Shown one piece after another: positions 38,199-51,766 of a DNA stretch of 64,000 bases; the stretch's first letter is position 1; every line of letters starts with the position of its first letter. Under the pieces are notes generated by a model. The model was not told where the DNA came from and ran no database searches. It saw only the letters and a program-made list of their open reading frames with translations. The DNA lies in contig OV050033.1 in the NCBI GenBank assembly GCA_920105625.2, positions 1,158,001 through 1,222,000 on the forward strand. The letters are read 5' to 3'. Position numbers and translations under genes: made by a program. This DNA is from Clusia tigrina (lineage: Eukaryota > Arthropoda > Insecta > Diptera > Clusiidae).

Positions 38199-41100
38199 GC
38201 TTTGCGCACATTTACATGCCATTTATATAATTTTGATTCATTAATTAACTGAAGTTGGGAATTTGATTGCTTTAATTTCCCTGCAAATTCTTTCTTTTCA
38301 ATTAGACAATTAAATGCCAACAAACAACAACAAACACGACAGTAAAATACAGTAATTTATGCACACATTTTGAGATGAAATTTCGATATCTGTCGAAGTA
38401 AGCTGATACGATACGTAATAATGCCAGGACGCCCCACTCAAGTATCGATACTATTACTCAATACTGAGGTAATAATAATACAAACAATATTTACGACTGT
38501 TTTATCACGAGAATCTCAAAGCAAACAAAGCTAAAGTCATTGGAAGACTGTAAATTATGAGCTTCATGCAAAATTACTTAAAAGCAGGGAAATTGCTCCA
38601 ATGGTCCATTAAAATTAATTGATTTCGGTGCATGAAGGTGGTTGCTTTATTTTATGAACAACACTTTTTGAGTGAATCACCATTCTACAAATTACTTCAA
38701 TACAAAGTGCCCATCCTTAGGAGTAGAGCAGATATAGAGGCAATTTAAAATTTAATATTTTCAAGTGAATATTGTCATATTGTATCATGTTTATTGGTAT
38801 AATTAATTGTACAAACTATTTTCACGTGAATGGAATCCAGTGTAGACTGAATCACATTTTGTACATAACACTAATATTAGGAGTAACCTATTCACAAATG
38901 GCCAATTTGTTTTGTACTCTCCTCGGTGCTAGCAAAGCAAGGATTTATAAATATATTGAAACCAAATATTGTAGAATGCATTCCAAATGAAGGCTGCGGG
39001 TGCAGAATGCACTAATTTGCATATGTGCAACTCTACTCAAACTGCAATCGTATTATTGTATGGTAAAAATTTCAGTGCCCAGTGCCTTCCACTTAATGAG
39101 CATTAATTAATATTTTCCAATTCGAAGGACAGCATTAAAAACGACTGCTCAGCAAAGAATGGGCAAATAAATATCAAAGCACACGCCCAAGAATCCTCAA
39201 GTCCACCAAACACCAGAGCAGACAAAGGAATCAGGGGCGGAGGTTGAGGCTAAGGCTGACACTAAGAATAAGCCAGACGTTGTGCAGCTTCATCTGTCCG
39301 AGTGTCCACAGGCAGTTATTTTTTATGCTCGTTTGCCCTTTTCTTCTTCCTTTAATAATCAGACTGCAAACAGGCAGTCCAGGCACGTCAACCAGCATAG
39401 CAGAGAGAACGCAACTGTCCAAAGTCGTGAGAAAAAACGTGGCTGCACTTTGGCGAAAAGAAACGCGCACTCCTTAGCAACAGAGTGCCAACGGAACCCA
39501 AGTGCAGCTGAGCCATTGGCAGTGGACGCACTCGTACGGGCGTGCATGCTCATGCGTTGGTAATTGCACATTTCAGAACGTATCTGCGAAATTCCATTGA
39601 TGTGTCTTGCGTGCATTTTGCAGCTGGATACTGTGAGTTGCTCGGTTGGCTGGTGGGTCGGGCGTGCGTTCTGCTGCATCCTAACGTTTCCAGCGAGTCC
39701 CTTAAGATTTATCTGCTGCTCTTTAGTGGCATGCTTTAAGCGCAGGCAGGCGGTTTGGGCGCGTTATACTTTTTGCTGCCCCTTTCTTGTGCGCAGCTCT
39801 ATCTTTTTTACAGACCCGTCCAGTCCAGTCCAATCCAGTGAGAGTCCAGTGCAATGCGGCGTGACATTCCTATGCGGGACGATGACCGCAAATAATGTTG
39901 ATTCATCTTCAATTTTGTTTTTTGTTGTTTTCGCTGGTTTCGAAGCGAGCTGCAGTGAGTGGTCTTGTGCAGCACTGAGCCCTATATACACATTGCAGAC
40001 CACCGCCCGAAAAGTCTCCCGTACGCACACTTCCACCACGTCTTTCGAGGGTTTTCTTCGTTACTCACGCATACGTCGCAGTGAGGCAGTCGTCGTCTGC
40101 TATGTTCGTATCGCCCTTCTTTGAGGCAACGCATCATTTGCGCTGCCCATTCGTGCGCGTATGTCAGTCAATCAGTGCAGATTCAGCTGCGGCCATGGAA
40201 CCAGTTGACGTGATGTCTTTTGGCAGTTCTTGTTGCTGGCCGAGCATCGTGAGTCTTCTCACTTTTTATTGAGGTGGCTCCGTGCTAGCTGCATTTAGAA
40301 TTATTCAATCTATTTTTAGTAGTTTTCCTATTTTGAATTGTTAGATGCACTCCTTTACAATTCCAAGGACCCGTGTGAAGCAAACTTCCAGTAGCAAATT
40401 GTATGGGGGCTATAAATGGTGAGTTTGGAATGTGTATTCTTACAGCAGTTGGATTATTTTTAGCTCAATGGCAGGTAATTTTATGCTCAGGAATGCATTA
40501 CAGCACCTGGTATGGAGTTCATGATGCGTCTATGCAGTCTGAATTTAGATGAAGGCGAGCTTTAATAGGCAGTCGCATTGAAAAACTTGTTGAGCGGCCG
40601 GCGGGGTTTGGAAGTGCACATGCGATCAACTTGAGGCAGAGCATTCATCGCCATCTCTCCTTGTGCATTAATACCTGGGATAAAGTTCTGGCCTCAGGTT
40701 ATTACACACTAAATTTAGGTGCACCCATTGTAATGAACTGCTTGCGATTTAAGTGGTTCTCACTGAAGCAGCATGGTGGTGAACTCCATTACGAACCCTC
40801 TGGTGCAGGGAGTATATGACGCAAATGCTTCATTTTATATCATTATAGTAATATACCATTATAGTACGGGATATAGCAGGGAAGGGAATGAGTGAAGATC
40901 GGATTGACAAAACAGTTGCATTCGTCACGAAACATCTAAGGTGAGAAATTCACGGATCCGAATGCAGAAGTTGTTTAAACGGTCCAAAAGAGCTGGGACA
41001 AAATGGGCAGATTACTAAACGTGACAGTTATTCCAATTATGGAATGTTTTATGCTATTCAAAGATATTTTCAATCCTGCCAGTTGGCTAGTGTTTGACGA

Positions 41101-41837
41101 GGAAATATCTTCTCATTTATATAGTTACTTATATCGAATCGTACTTTAAAATAAATTAAAGAAATCCACGAAAGTGTGAAACCACATGCAGACTAGCATC
41201 TTTGAGTGTTTGCTATCAGTTTCTAAGCTCACAGCTTACAATCAATGGAATTAGAACACCATTTGCCTGCATCCTTGAAGCTAGCAACTGAAATTTCAAT
41301 TTCAAGTTATGCTCCCATTCTCAAGCTCAACTACTTCCATCTATTTCAATAATTACGCAAACTAACACCAATATTCGAAATGACCTTTGCTTGTCGAGTC
41401 AAAGCATAGACCGACCTAATTATGTTACCATTTGTATGCTGGCACGAAAGCAGACCTCGTCAGCTTGACACATGCCAAGCGCAACACTTCTCTGAGCTAT
41501 CGGAAAATCCGCCAATAAATTCCACATGCACCGAATTACGCTTGAACGCGATCAAGTGCGCGCATATGTTTCAAAATAAACAATGAGATAAACACTACAG
41601 CAACAATACCAATAACAATAGCGATAAAACTTAATGCAAACACAAGCAAACAAAAGCCCACCTTCTTTACTTGCGGCCGGGGTCCACAGAGCTCGATAGG
41701 TACGCGTACTACCCCCAGGAAATGCGTGAGCGAGTGCGTGTGCAGTGCACACACCAGCTTGGCAAATGTTCTTTGGCCTTGTTTTGGAGCACGTACCGCC
41801 AGTTCCAATGTTTGCCCACATCGTGGTCACTTTAATT

Positions 41838-41872
41838 ACACACACACACACACACGCGCGCGTGCGTGTGCA
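41838..41872. repeat. CA then CG/GT alternating purine-pyrimidine tract
   Basis: A CA run passes into cgcgcgcgtgcgtgtgcac, an alternating purine-pyrimidine tract that could adopt Z-DNA. The structure is inferred only from the alternation. Confidence 0.7.
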
Positions 41873-43564
41873 CGGCGCGCCACTACACTTTAACTTGCAA
41901 GTACTCCACAATCGCAATGCAAAGCAAATGGGCTGGATATTAATATTGACAAAATGCGGTAATGGCAGATGCCAATATGCGTGTGTGTGAGTGAGATAAA
42001 GTGTGCGCGTGTGTGTGCGGATCTGAGTGGATGATCAATAATAATTACATTCTTTACCTTCTCCTTGTTCGATCAAGTATTGACCCTGTGCGCTGCGTTG
42101 TGTTGCGTCGTGTGCGCGTACGTGCCCTGGGTGCCTGATAATAAAGCACTCCTTGGCCAACGTACTCGTAGCAACTATGCGTCGGCAGTGGAGCACTGCA
42201 TAAATTCAAGATTTCCCTAAGTGAGCACTTTTATAAAACACACACGCACACATGCACACACTTGTCCCACCTACCATACCAGTCTAATTCAAATTTTGGC
42301 TGTAATCATAACGACCTAACCTAACAAGTGCCTGCGAGAGGGGGGTTGGCAGTGGTTGCTGGTGCCAGTGCTGCTGCTGTTAACGGTGTTGTTGTTGTTG
42401 TTGATGATGGTTTTGTGCATTAGCATGTCCGTGTGTTAAATGCCACATTTTAAATTGTCCAAATAAAACCGCCCGCCGCCAATTAGCAATTTAACGCATT
42501 TGAACAGCGCTTGAACAAACCGACAATTGTAAAACAATTATCAAAATTTGTGGTTGTGCTGAGCATGCAAAGGTGACCATTATTTTGTACTCAAAGAGCA
42601 CTGCAAAAACAGGACATCACTGGTGACGCTGCGGGATATGATGCAGAAAAGGGGGACTTGGCAATCTCTTTTCCTTATTGCTTAGATTATAGTCTATAAA
42701 ATTATGTTCAAAGAGAAGTTGGAAAATGGGATTCTCTTTGTCAGTTTAATACAATATTCTTTTAGTTAGAATCGCAATATCAAATATTTTCTCTCTTCCC
42801 TGTCTGTCGCTCAATTGTTTCACTTATATTTTGATATAAATTATAAAGTCTCTTATCATTCGCTTCCAAGTCTGTGCTTAAAAAGATAAAGGCCATTTCA
42901 ATTCAGCGGCAAAGTTTGTCCTTACACTATTACCATCCACCTGAGCGAAAAATATATTTTTCAAAGCTAAAATGCTTTCCTCGAAACCATAGAAATATGC
43001 TTTTCAATCAAGTTATAAAACCCTTCCCACGAAGCCCTTCCCACAAACAAATTCATGAATATTTCAAGGGCCATTTTGAACAAAATGAGCTCCTACCAAT
43101 GAGAAGAGCATTAAATATGTGTGCCAAATCAAAACCATTCCTTGCTATCCTTGCGACTTAGACTGCAAATAACTGAGGATCTTCAAAGAATAACAATCAG
43201 CAGATCCAGTATCCTCTTTAGCAATCCAAATGCATTATACTCCAATTTGAATGACTTTGTATATTTCTGCAAAACGGTGCCAATAAACAACTTTGTCAAA
43301 CTCTCCCCGGATAATTTCCTAAATAAAACCTTGAATAGAATCAAAAATCATTATAATATCAATATCAACGCTATTGGACGCAAAAAAATATCTGAATCTT
43401 CTGAATCATCGTATTCATTATTTTGTATCGAGGACCCTCGGCCGACCCAAATTCCAGTGTTTCAAAGTTGGTGGCTATTGTAGACTATTCTCCATAAGTA
43501 TGTAAGAGTGTTCTACGAACAGACTAGTTTGAGGAGAATGAGTGTAAGGAATAATAATAAATCT

Positions 43565-44470
43565 TCATTCACGGTTATAATTGCTACTTAATATAATTGG
43601 TGGCATCACAAAAAGTTGTGGTTGATCAAAAGTTCGAGTTCTGTTAGTGCAGCACGTTTTAGTCGTTCTCGGTTGCTCATTCTCCTTCATCGGTAGCTGC
43701 CTTATCTCTGGATTGCAGTGTGTTGCTACTCGGTGTGTGCGTTTCATGCTGCAAGCCTGGAGAACGTCTCGTACAGAATCGATGTTTAGGTCACGGTGGA
43801 TGATTGTGCCAAGTATTTTTGATTGTAGTCGTTGCATGATGTTTATACTTGCAGAGTCCCTAATTTCTGTTCCATACTTCTATATTGGCATAATTACTGC
43901 CTTGGACATCAGTATTTGGTATTGTAGTGAAAGACGTGATAGTTTTACAAAAGCCAGTGGAGTTGTCTAAATCTATTTTTAGCTCTGTTCTTCTGCTGAA
44001 TTATGTAGACTTGCCATAGGTCGAGGTATTTAGCTTTAGTGTGAATTTTTATGGTATTGATGGTGATCTTGACGAGTTTCCCCGTATATCTCCCTTGAAT
44101 TGTCTTCTCGGCATTTATTTCGATCTAGGTAGAGTAGTTCTGCTATATCCTAAATAAGTTATGTATTTTCCAAGGTTTCCTCTTTTGTTACCTGAATTGA
44201 TTTCTTTTTATCCCCTGGTGATCGTGGGTCTTACCATCGTCTTTTTAGTTTATTTTTCTTCTTGATCTTTTCCTTGATTGAGTTGTATTTCGTATTCACT
44301 ATTTATGATTTTTGATGTTGGTGTGGCGCCAGTGGCAGCATAAATTATACTATCGTTGAGGCATGCACTGCACTACCTATTTTTTCTCCGTTTAACAATG
44401 AAATGTTTTTCTGAGGGTAATTTGTAGCTTAGTTGGCTTGTTCAAGCAATTTAGTGACTAGCAGAGTAAT
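43565..44470 (-). mobile_element. decayed Jockey-clade LINE, reverse-transcriptase ORF remnant
   Basis: Reading the - strand, blocks typical of Jockey-type ORF2 appear in the right order but in different frames. First is the endonuclease-to-RT linker, with KIKKKNKLKRRW, a stop, then DPRSPGDKK (44.16-44.30 kb). Then comes KYLDLW...QQKNRAKNRF..LHWLL (near 44.04-43.97 kb). Last is the C-terminal part, LSRLSLQYQIL...AVIMPI, a stop, KYGTEI...INIMQRLQSKILGTI and HRDLNIDSV (43.95-43.77 kb). In intact relatives the two stops sit where Trp or Gln codons are usual (PIW.YG; RRWQ). The catalytic palm with the YADD box is missing, because the linker is followed almost directly by the C-terminal region. 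The copy is therefore internally deleted and inactive. I saw no clear target-site duplication or A tail. Confidence 0.78.
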
Positions 44471-44479
44471 ATTCACTTG

Positions 44480-47400
44480 GTCGATATTGGGAGATTAATT
44501 ATTTATTTATTTATATACTTGAGTCATCACAACATGATATTGTTGCCCAGTTGAACGGTTGGGTGTGTAGCAAGGTTTGTATTGGCGGTTCCAGAATTAT
44601 TCCGGGATGTGACATCAACGCTCAAAATTTAATCTGGGGCTCAATTATAACAAACGCTAAATAAAGACAACTATCTGGCACAATCAAATAGAGTAAGCAA
44701 AAAGACTGGGGAGCCAATCAAATGGAGAAAAAGATTTCATCTTATAGTCTTCTGCTCCCAACAAATCCGACTCCTTCAAATAGTTCTCGTTATAGATATG
44801 TAGTGTTGGACTAAGCTAGAATAGAAGTGGAGTAGGTCGGAGAAGCGCCGAAGAAGGAGGTCCCCAAGTGCTCAGGCATTCTACATACGAGTATTTATCC
44901 GATTGCGCTTTAAGGTTTATGGTGATTTATAGGATTAAAAAATAGTGTTACAAAATATTGAAGGAAAGTAGTGATGTCGCCTTGAATATGCATTAGTATC
45001 GTGGCTTAAGAATGCTATATGTAAATTCTAGGTAGGAATTTTTGGTGTCCCCGTTTTTCCAAACTTTCACTTTAATTTTGGGGAGTAGACTGATCCTGTG
45101 GAAAGTCGATGGAACAGTATTCTAACCCTTCCCCTTTAAACGGACTGCCGAATTCCGCAACGCTGCCAAAACCGCCACGGTTGGTCACCTTGCGTACATG
45201 CACGCATGGCTATGTACGAGTTTGTTTAATAAACACAACAAAGCCACTAATTTAGCAAATGGCAAAGTTTTTATGTACGAAAAATAACGCACGTTATGCT
45301 GTTTGGGCGTTTGTTGGTGTTGCTGTGCGGGATTACAAAAGTGGTGGGGAAGGTTCAATCGTGGAGTGCGCGCATGTCATAATGACAGAAACGTTGATGA
45401 AATTTTAAGTCGACTTTTAAGGAGCGTTAAGGCGGCAAACTGTTTCTATAGTACAGCGTGTGCCTAGTTTCAAAACTTAACATTTTTACAAGGGGCAAAT
45501 TGATATCAACAAATAAGAGCATAGAAAATGGCACGCCCGTCGCTTCTTTTCGCCAGCATTCAAGTGTTGTCTTCAGGCAAATTTCAAAGTTTGCTTCCTC
45601 CCATCATGCTGGAAATCAAGTCACTTCCTGCAGAGCTGGATCCGCTTGGTTTACATGCCGTCATCATTACCATCATCAATGCCACATCAACGGCAACAAA
45701 AATCGCTACCACTTCCACCGAACCAAGCCCCAGAAGGAAACAAAGCAAATAATACTTATAGAAATATTTCGTACACATGTTGTACAAAAGTCACGTAAAC
45801 TTGGCGAGTGCATTCACATTCCGCTTCCATTGGCGGCTGCCGTTTAACGCATACCCCAGACGCGTCTGCCTGCTCATCGCGAATGAGCCCTAACCCAACA
45901 ACCGGCTAACCAAGTAGCCGTGCAGCTCCGCTGGCTTGGCCAACATGAAGACGTTATTGCTTCTTATGCTATTTCGGAGCAGTTTCTTTTGCTTTTTCGC
46001 ACAATTCGATTCGATACGATTCGGTTGGGTTCAGTTCGATGCGATACATTGCGGATTGCTTAAATTCAGTCAATTACATTATTGTGCGCGTAACTTTAAA
46101 ATACCAACGTGAATTCCATTCCAAACCATTTCGTACGAAATACTCACACAAAATTCCATCTCCGCCTTCTCCTCTGCCGCTGTGCTGTACTTCATATCTT
46201 GGCTGAGATTTGCTGGTGCTGCCGCTGCCGCTGCTTTTGTTCCCTTTTTGTGAGCCAATTATCGTTTACTTGTTTATCAGATTTGTTCAGAACTTCTTTG
46301 CTGCCTTCGCTCTTTCATCTGCTGTGGCAATAACTGAGGAAACACCTGCAATTGCTCGCATATTCAATGCACCGTGCGATACGGCAGGAAGTCGGGTCAG
46401 AAAACGCTAATAAAGAAGAAAAAGAAGTCTTTCCAGTTTTGTGTGTACGTAATTCTTTATTAGAAGGTCGTTAGGACAATCGGAAAAATTATTTTAAATC
46501 ACAAAGGATAAAGTATAAGGACCTTTGCGCGAGCTGCACCAATGCGACTCCGCAGCACGTAAGACTAAAAATGTGTACGTGCAACGGAAATACAGTTCGC
46601 AGGCTTGTTTTGAAGTGTCCAGCAGCAAATGTGCGTAGCTGCGAATCCGACAAGCAACTCATCGAACGGGCCAGATCATTTGTGAGATTATGATATTCTT
46701 TAGCGGGATAATTACATTGAAGCTCCGTTGGTGTCTTATTGTAGGCGGCTGAAAAGTCCAGTACCAAACTTCGAGATAACCGTGTAATCATCGTATGTCT
46801 TCCGGCGGCTTCGAAGTATGCAGGACCAAAATTAGAAGGTGTTGCATTTTACATTTAACATGCTGTCGCCGGAAAGATTGCTTATGGTTTCCAGCAGTTC
46901 CGTTGGCGTGATTTTATAATGAATTATGTGCACATTCGTTTAATCTTGATAAAGCCACTTGCTCCATCAATCCAGAGTTGTTACACGTGCGTACGTACTT
47001 TTTCGACGATTCTCCGAACCCAGCAGCAAATACTGGAGCTGGCTTGAACTGGAAAATCTCGGCCCAGCCCGAGCCCCGTTTGTCGTAATTCAGAAGAATT
47101 TTTGAATCCTGCCCTGGTGTTAGTGCTGATTACAAAAGTGGGACACACAGGCTGCTTGGCAGCTCCCCTCCCCTCTGAGGAGTCCCTCTGGGGCGAAATG
47201 ATGACTTCACTGCAAAGTCGCAGCGAATTGCAGCAAATAAAGCGAACCCGATTGTCTGGTGTTGCGATTATTGCAGCAATTGCAATTTGGTTGTTGTTTT
47301 GTCATTCTTTTGAATGGCTGAAACAAAACATGCGAGCGATAAAAGTGTATTTCCGCATGCAAACAGTGCAATTGTTCGCCAACATTCGTCACTGGAACTG

Positions 47401-49010
47401 ACAAAATGACGTTTGTTCGCACGTTATTCGCGGCAGTTGAAATTGAAGTTGGCTGGCTCAGAGGCTGACTAGCGACTTGACTGCCAATTGGTGTGTTTGT
47501 ACGTACACGTATGCCAATTAGTCAACTGCCGAGCGAAGTCAGATTTCAATGCAGTGGAGTGAAGTGCAGTGCCACTGTTCTGAAGTTTATTGGTTAAAAC
47601 GGCTAAAATTGCTTATAAGGGATTTTGAATGCGAGGGTGAGCAATAGTCAAGCGTACATGGCGGAATACATTCGTACCTCGAGTAAATGGTTGGAATACT
47701 TGTGTACGAGCAATGCTTCGGAAAGTTATTGGTATGTTGTTGCTGTTGTTCTTGCCATTATTATTAGCGGCGTTGTTGCTGTTATTTTAATAAATATTTA
47801 AGCCATGACAACAGACCAAACAAACCTTCTGCCTGCCTACAATATTATTTTGGGCATAAGCCAATATTTACGGCTCATGCTGGTAGCGGAGGTTACGGGT
47901 GAGTGGGTTGCTAGTCTATCATTTCCCGGCGTGGTAGAGTTATGGCAGCAGGTTAATGTGTAACAGTAAACAAGGAATCTAGTATACTTACTTAATGCCA
48001 AGCGAAATCACAAGGTAAACACTTAGATTTGGTGACTAGCGCAAGGCGCGTCAATAATTGCTTCAATTGTTGTTCCCTATTTTGATAAAATACAAAATTA
48101 GCCCAATTCAAGAGGCGTGCAGGTAAACAGTGTTCAGTATGGACTCGGATATTGGGAACTTATAATCACGTTAACACACACTTCAAATCAGAGAATACAC
48201 ATTGACATTGCATTGCTTTTGAGAAGCAACTTAAATTGGCTTTCAATTGGTGAAGGGAAAAGTAAAAATGCTTAAGCTAAAATGAATCCTGAACTCACCT
48301 GGGGTAAAGAGGTGGGAAATTCGAATACATTTATTTATTATAATATTGTTTAAAACATTAGTAAAACTGCATTATACACAACAAAACTGTTGAGTGGACT
48401 AGTTTAGTGGTAAAAATCCACTTCTGAAACTTTAGATCATTTACTTAATTGTGGAAGTTGGTGCTCCGTTCTACAGGCTAATAAGATTTTTATGAATTGA
48501 AGAAGGATATTCACACTTGATTACATAGGAATTGATTATAAGGAAGTAGAAACGTCGCTCTAAATAGCGTACTTTCACAATTATATAATGAATCCCTTTA
48601 AGGTAGACACTTGGCTAGAGGAAATTTAGATTGGAATCAAGTTTGACCCATAAACATAAATCATATTTCTTTCTGAGACGACCTGTCGACTCGTCGGTTT
48701 TAGTTTGCTTCATTATCAGACCGTTAATTAAGTTTTTACTATAAAACTTACTATAAACATTTTACCTTTTTAGTCAAAGGCTATAATTAGTATTTCTAGA
48801 GATGGCTGAATAAGTCCTGAATAGGTTACCTTTAAAGGAACTTCATATGTGCAAAGTGACCTTGCTTTGGAGATATCAGTATCATCTCCTAGATTTGTCA
48901 CTGACTTTTGGTACAATCATTCATTAAATCAGTTGACAAATTCAGGAAATTATTGATAACATTAAATAATTTGATGGTATACTTATAATATTGTCTTACT
49001 GTAGTATAGT
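44480..49010. other. no supported gene
   Basis: The stretch is mixed composition with scattered short frames. At 46.49-46.92 kb the - strand has short coding-like pieces sharing a TPTEL motif (see findings). The remaining frames have no recognisable motif and overlap frames on the opposite strand. Confidence 0.5.
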
Positions 49011-49014
49011 GACG

Positions 49015-49509
49015 TTAAGAATCCAATCGAACAACATATGAAATAAGCATTTGTTCAGCTTCTCCAAAGTCGTGTAGAACATCTTTAACTTCATAGAACA
49101 GGTTTATTGATGATTGACTTAATTTTAAACTAGTATAAATCTGCATTTCATTCACAAAAGCACAACACTGACGAGTTCCGTCACCTAAAATGAAAGACCT
49201 CACAGAAATGGAATTGAAGATTGTATGGTACGTATACAGTGAAAAGTTTCTAAACACCAATCAGAAGCGTAAATTCTGATGAAGCAAAATCTTCTCTAGA
49301 CAAATTAGAATCATATTAAGCCGGTAATATCGTTTTATAAAAGGCTCCTGGTAAGCATGAAACAGCATAAAATCGCTGCCGTCTGCCAAGAAATTATAGA
49401 TGGGCATGTAACTAAGTACTCGCAGCATTAAATGCCATTGTACAATTCCATATTTCGCTAACCGAGGCAAATGTTCATAGGGCCATTCAAAATTGTTCCC
49501 TCGTCGCAT
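49015..49509 (-). pseudogene. 164-codon coding-like frame broken by one TGA; unidentified
   Basis: From an ATG at 49509 (just after an in-frame TAA) the - strand is open for 82 codons. It meets a single TGA at 49263-49261 and continues in the same frame for another 81 codons to a stop at 49015. Both halves look protein-like: EWPYEHLPRLAKYGIVQWHL and SYMPIYNFLADG before the TGA, and FILGDGTRQCCAFVNEMQIY and LFYEVKDVLHDFGEAEQ after it. The halves meet at NLRF, stop, LVFRNFS, with no GT-AG pair around the TGA. A one-base mutation in a once-coding sequence is the simplest explanation; a real short 82-residue gene is the alternative. I do not recognise the family. Confidence 0.4.
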
Positions 49510-49698
49510 ATTTTACGACTTTGTCAAACTTCTACTTGGAGAAAATATTAAAATGAGTAAACAAATATAAATACTACTGCGAGCGGGACATACAAATATC
49601 TCATAAATATCTGAGCGATGATTAATACCACTAACCGCGAACAAAATCTAGTAACGCCTCAATCAAAAGTAACACCTCAGGTGAGTCAAAGGCGCACC

Positions 49699-49714
49699 AA
49701 AAAAAAAAAAAAAA
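49699..49714. repeat. poly(A) run of 16
   Basis: A homopolymer of A lies on the + strand. It could be the tail of an old retroposon, but the sequence before it shows no recognisable element. Confidence 0.6.
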
Positions 49715-49959
49715 CAAACGATGTGAATTAAAATAAAATAGTCAACACTTAAAACGAAACATGTCCATACTAAAAGACTGACAGGTAACGATTTAGCACA
49801 ATGAAATTTCAATAGCGCCGGGGCGAAGCCGCAGCCACTAATTCACTAATCGCTGAGCAGCGATCGTTTAATTTATTTATGTATTAACAAAAAGCAGCGC
49901 CTCACAATTTAACAATTTATTTATTAACACAAAGAAAATGTGTAAAATAAATAAGCGTT

Positions 49960-49994
49960 CAACAACAACAACAACAACAGCAACAACAACAACG
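49960..49994. repeat. CAA trinucleotide repeat
   Basis: Eleven CAA/CAG triplets lie in a row. On the - strand they read as a cysteine run, one of the many artefact frames here. Confidence 0.9.
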
Positions 49995-51766
49995 GCCGGA
50001 TCCACAACAACTAATTAAGTGAAGCGCGAAGTGGATATCAAAAATATACTGAATGAGGTGCCCATTGCTGCCTGGCACTGCCGCAGTCGCTGGCACAACA
50101 GGTGGGTATTTTAACGCCAATCTCTCGCTTGGCAACTCAGGCGATCCCCGCTCAGGGGCCAATTATACGCAATTAGTTGTGTAATTTTTCTTTCAGTTTT
50201 CGTTTTTATCTTTTAGAAGATGTTGCAAGCGTTGACTAGCGTACTCGTATATGTGGCGGCGCAAGTTCTCTCATGAATTAGCAACGTGCACGGTGTAACG
50301 GAAAATTTTACCAAGTTTACCGCTTGAAATTGTCAAACGGCTCAGAATTAATGGGGAATCCCAGGAAAGCTCAGTTGATTTGACTCAAGAGTCCCTCTGG
50401 GACTGCTCCGCACCAAACAATTGCAAACTCAAAGGAAGAAAACATCAAACAATTATAAAGAATTGCGGCACAGCGCGCACGGAACACACGAAAAAGCTGT
50501 TAGTGTCACTGTAAATGTCGCTAACAATTTGACTTGCAGCACAGGGATGACATCTGCTTTGAAGTGTCAACCAACATTAATAAACAAAAAGAACAAGACG
50601 AGAGAGAAAACAAATGACAAGCCATCACACGATAAGGACATGCAGGCAGTCAGCTTCAAATGGAAGATGCTGCAGGAACTTCTGGTGACACATGCATGCC
50701 AGATGAGCACATCTGCATAAAAACAGCGGGCAAAGCCACACAGGCTCGATTTGAGCCCAGTCTGAAGATGAGATTCCTTTTATGCCCTGACATGCCCCAC
50801 AGCCAGCCATACCACACCCACATCTGCCAGACAGCTAAAGCGCATGCAAACGCAGAATTTTTAATGAGTCCATTTTATGGGCTTAAGGTAGGCGTGCAGG
50901 TTATTAAACCATTATTAAGTAAAACAGTGTAATGTTAATCACGGCAAAGCGTAGGTACGGGCACGAATTACCGAGTTCAAAAGATGGCATTGAATATTTT
51001 CAAAACAATTCATAAAGTCAAAAATTTAGTAATGGTGACTAAATGAGCAGCTTTAGTCAACATTTAGTATAGGCAGAGCTGTTCAGAGTAGAGGGGCTGT
51101 GCCATACATGTCCACAGAACGGAGAGCTTGAGTACATGCTAAAACAACACAACACAAGAGCAAAAGGGGTTAAAGAATCTCTACATTTACAGAGATGATT
51201 TGCATGATTTGGTGAGGGGCAACAAGGAACTGCACTTGGTATAAAGAAATGTAAACCTGAGCCCACACCTACAAACCAACGTAGAACCCACTCCAGTGAT
51301 TATTATAATTATATTGTTACAAAATTGCCCTCCTGACAATTTCTCTAACAATATGTATTATTCGTAACAATATGTTAGAGTCTATGGCATGAATAGCCTT
51401 GTAACCTTGTTGGCTGTAATATTTGTAATATGATAAACTCATTTATAAAAATTGGTAAAAATAATGAAGTCACTAATACGCCGAGTATGCCAAGACTCCA
51501 GCCGACGAGCGCCGTTTAAACCAAAACATCTGTCTAAGGCTATTCGAGCAAAAGGTCATAAACCTTAATCCCTTTAATTGCTTCAATCTCCACCTGATAT
51601 TATTACGAATATCGTTAAGAATGTCAACAGATGGATTGCTTATGAATTCTCATCTCCAATATTTGTGAATTTTTAGTGATTGTGTATTTCTCAATTCTTT
51701 GTCTCCGGTCTCTGTTTGTTTTATTATTTCATGTGAGGCGCGAAACTTGCACAACAACTTCCGAAA

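Larger units (their letters stand above)
34336..43560. other. upstream flank or 5' intron of the VWC gene, no supported gene
   Basis: The acceptor just upstream of the signal-peptide exon shows that the transcript has at least one more 5' exon to the right, so this DNA is probably intronic on the - strand. I find no convincing exon on either strand apart from a short coding-like tail at 36.08-36.16 kb and unrecognised AT-rich frames at 42.87-43.48 kb. GT runs lie at 37.85 and 38.18 kb and a CA/CG run at 41.84 kb. Confidence 0.5.

Noticed and set aside
39564..40124. 186-codon + strand frame
   Set aside because: Cys/Ser/Phe-rich with no domain, overlapped by frames on both strands. The tccagtccaatccag repeats explain part of it.
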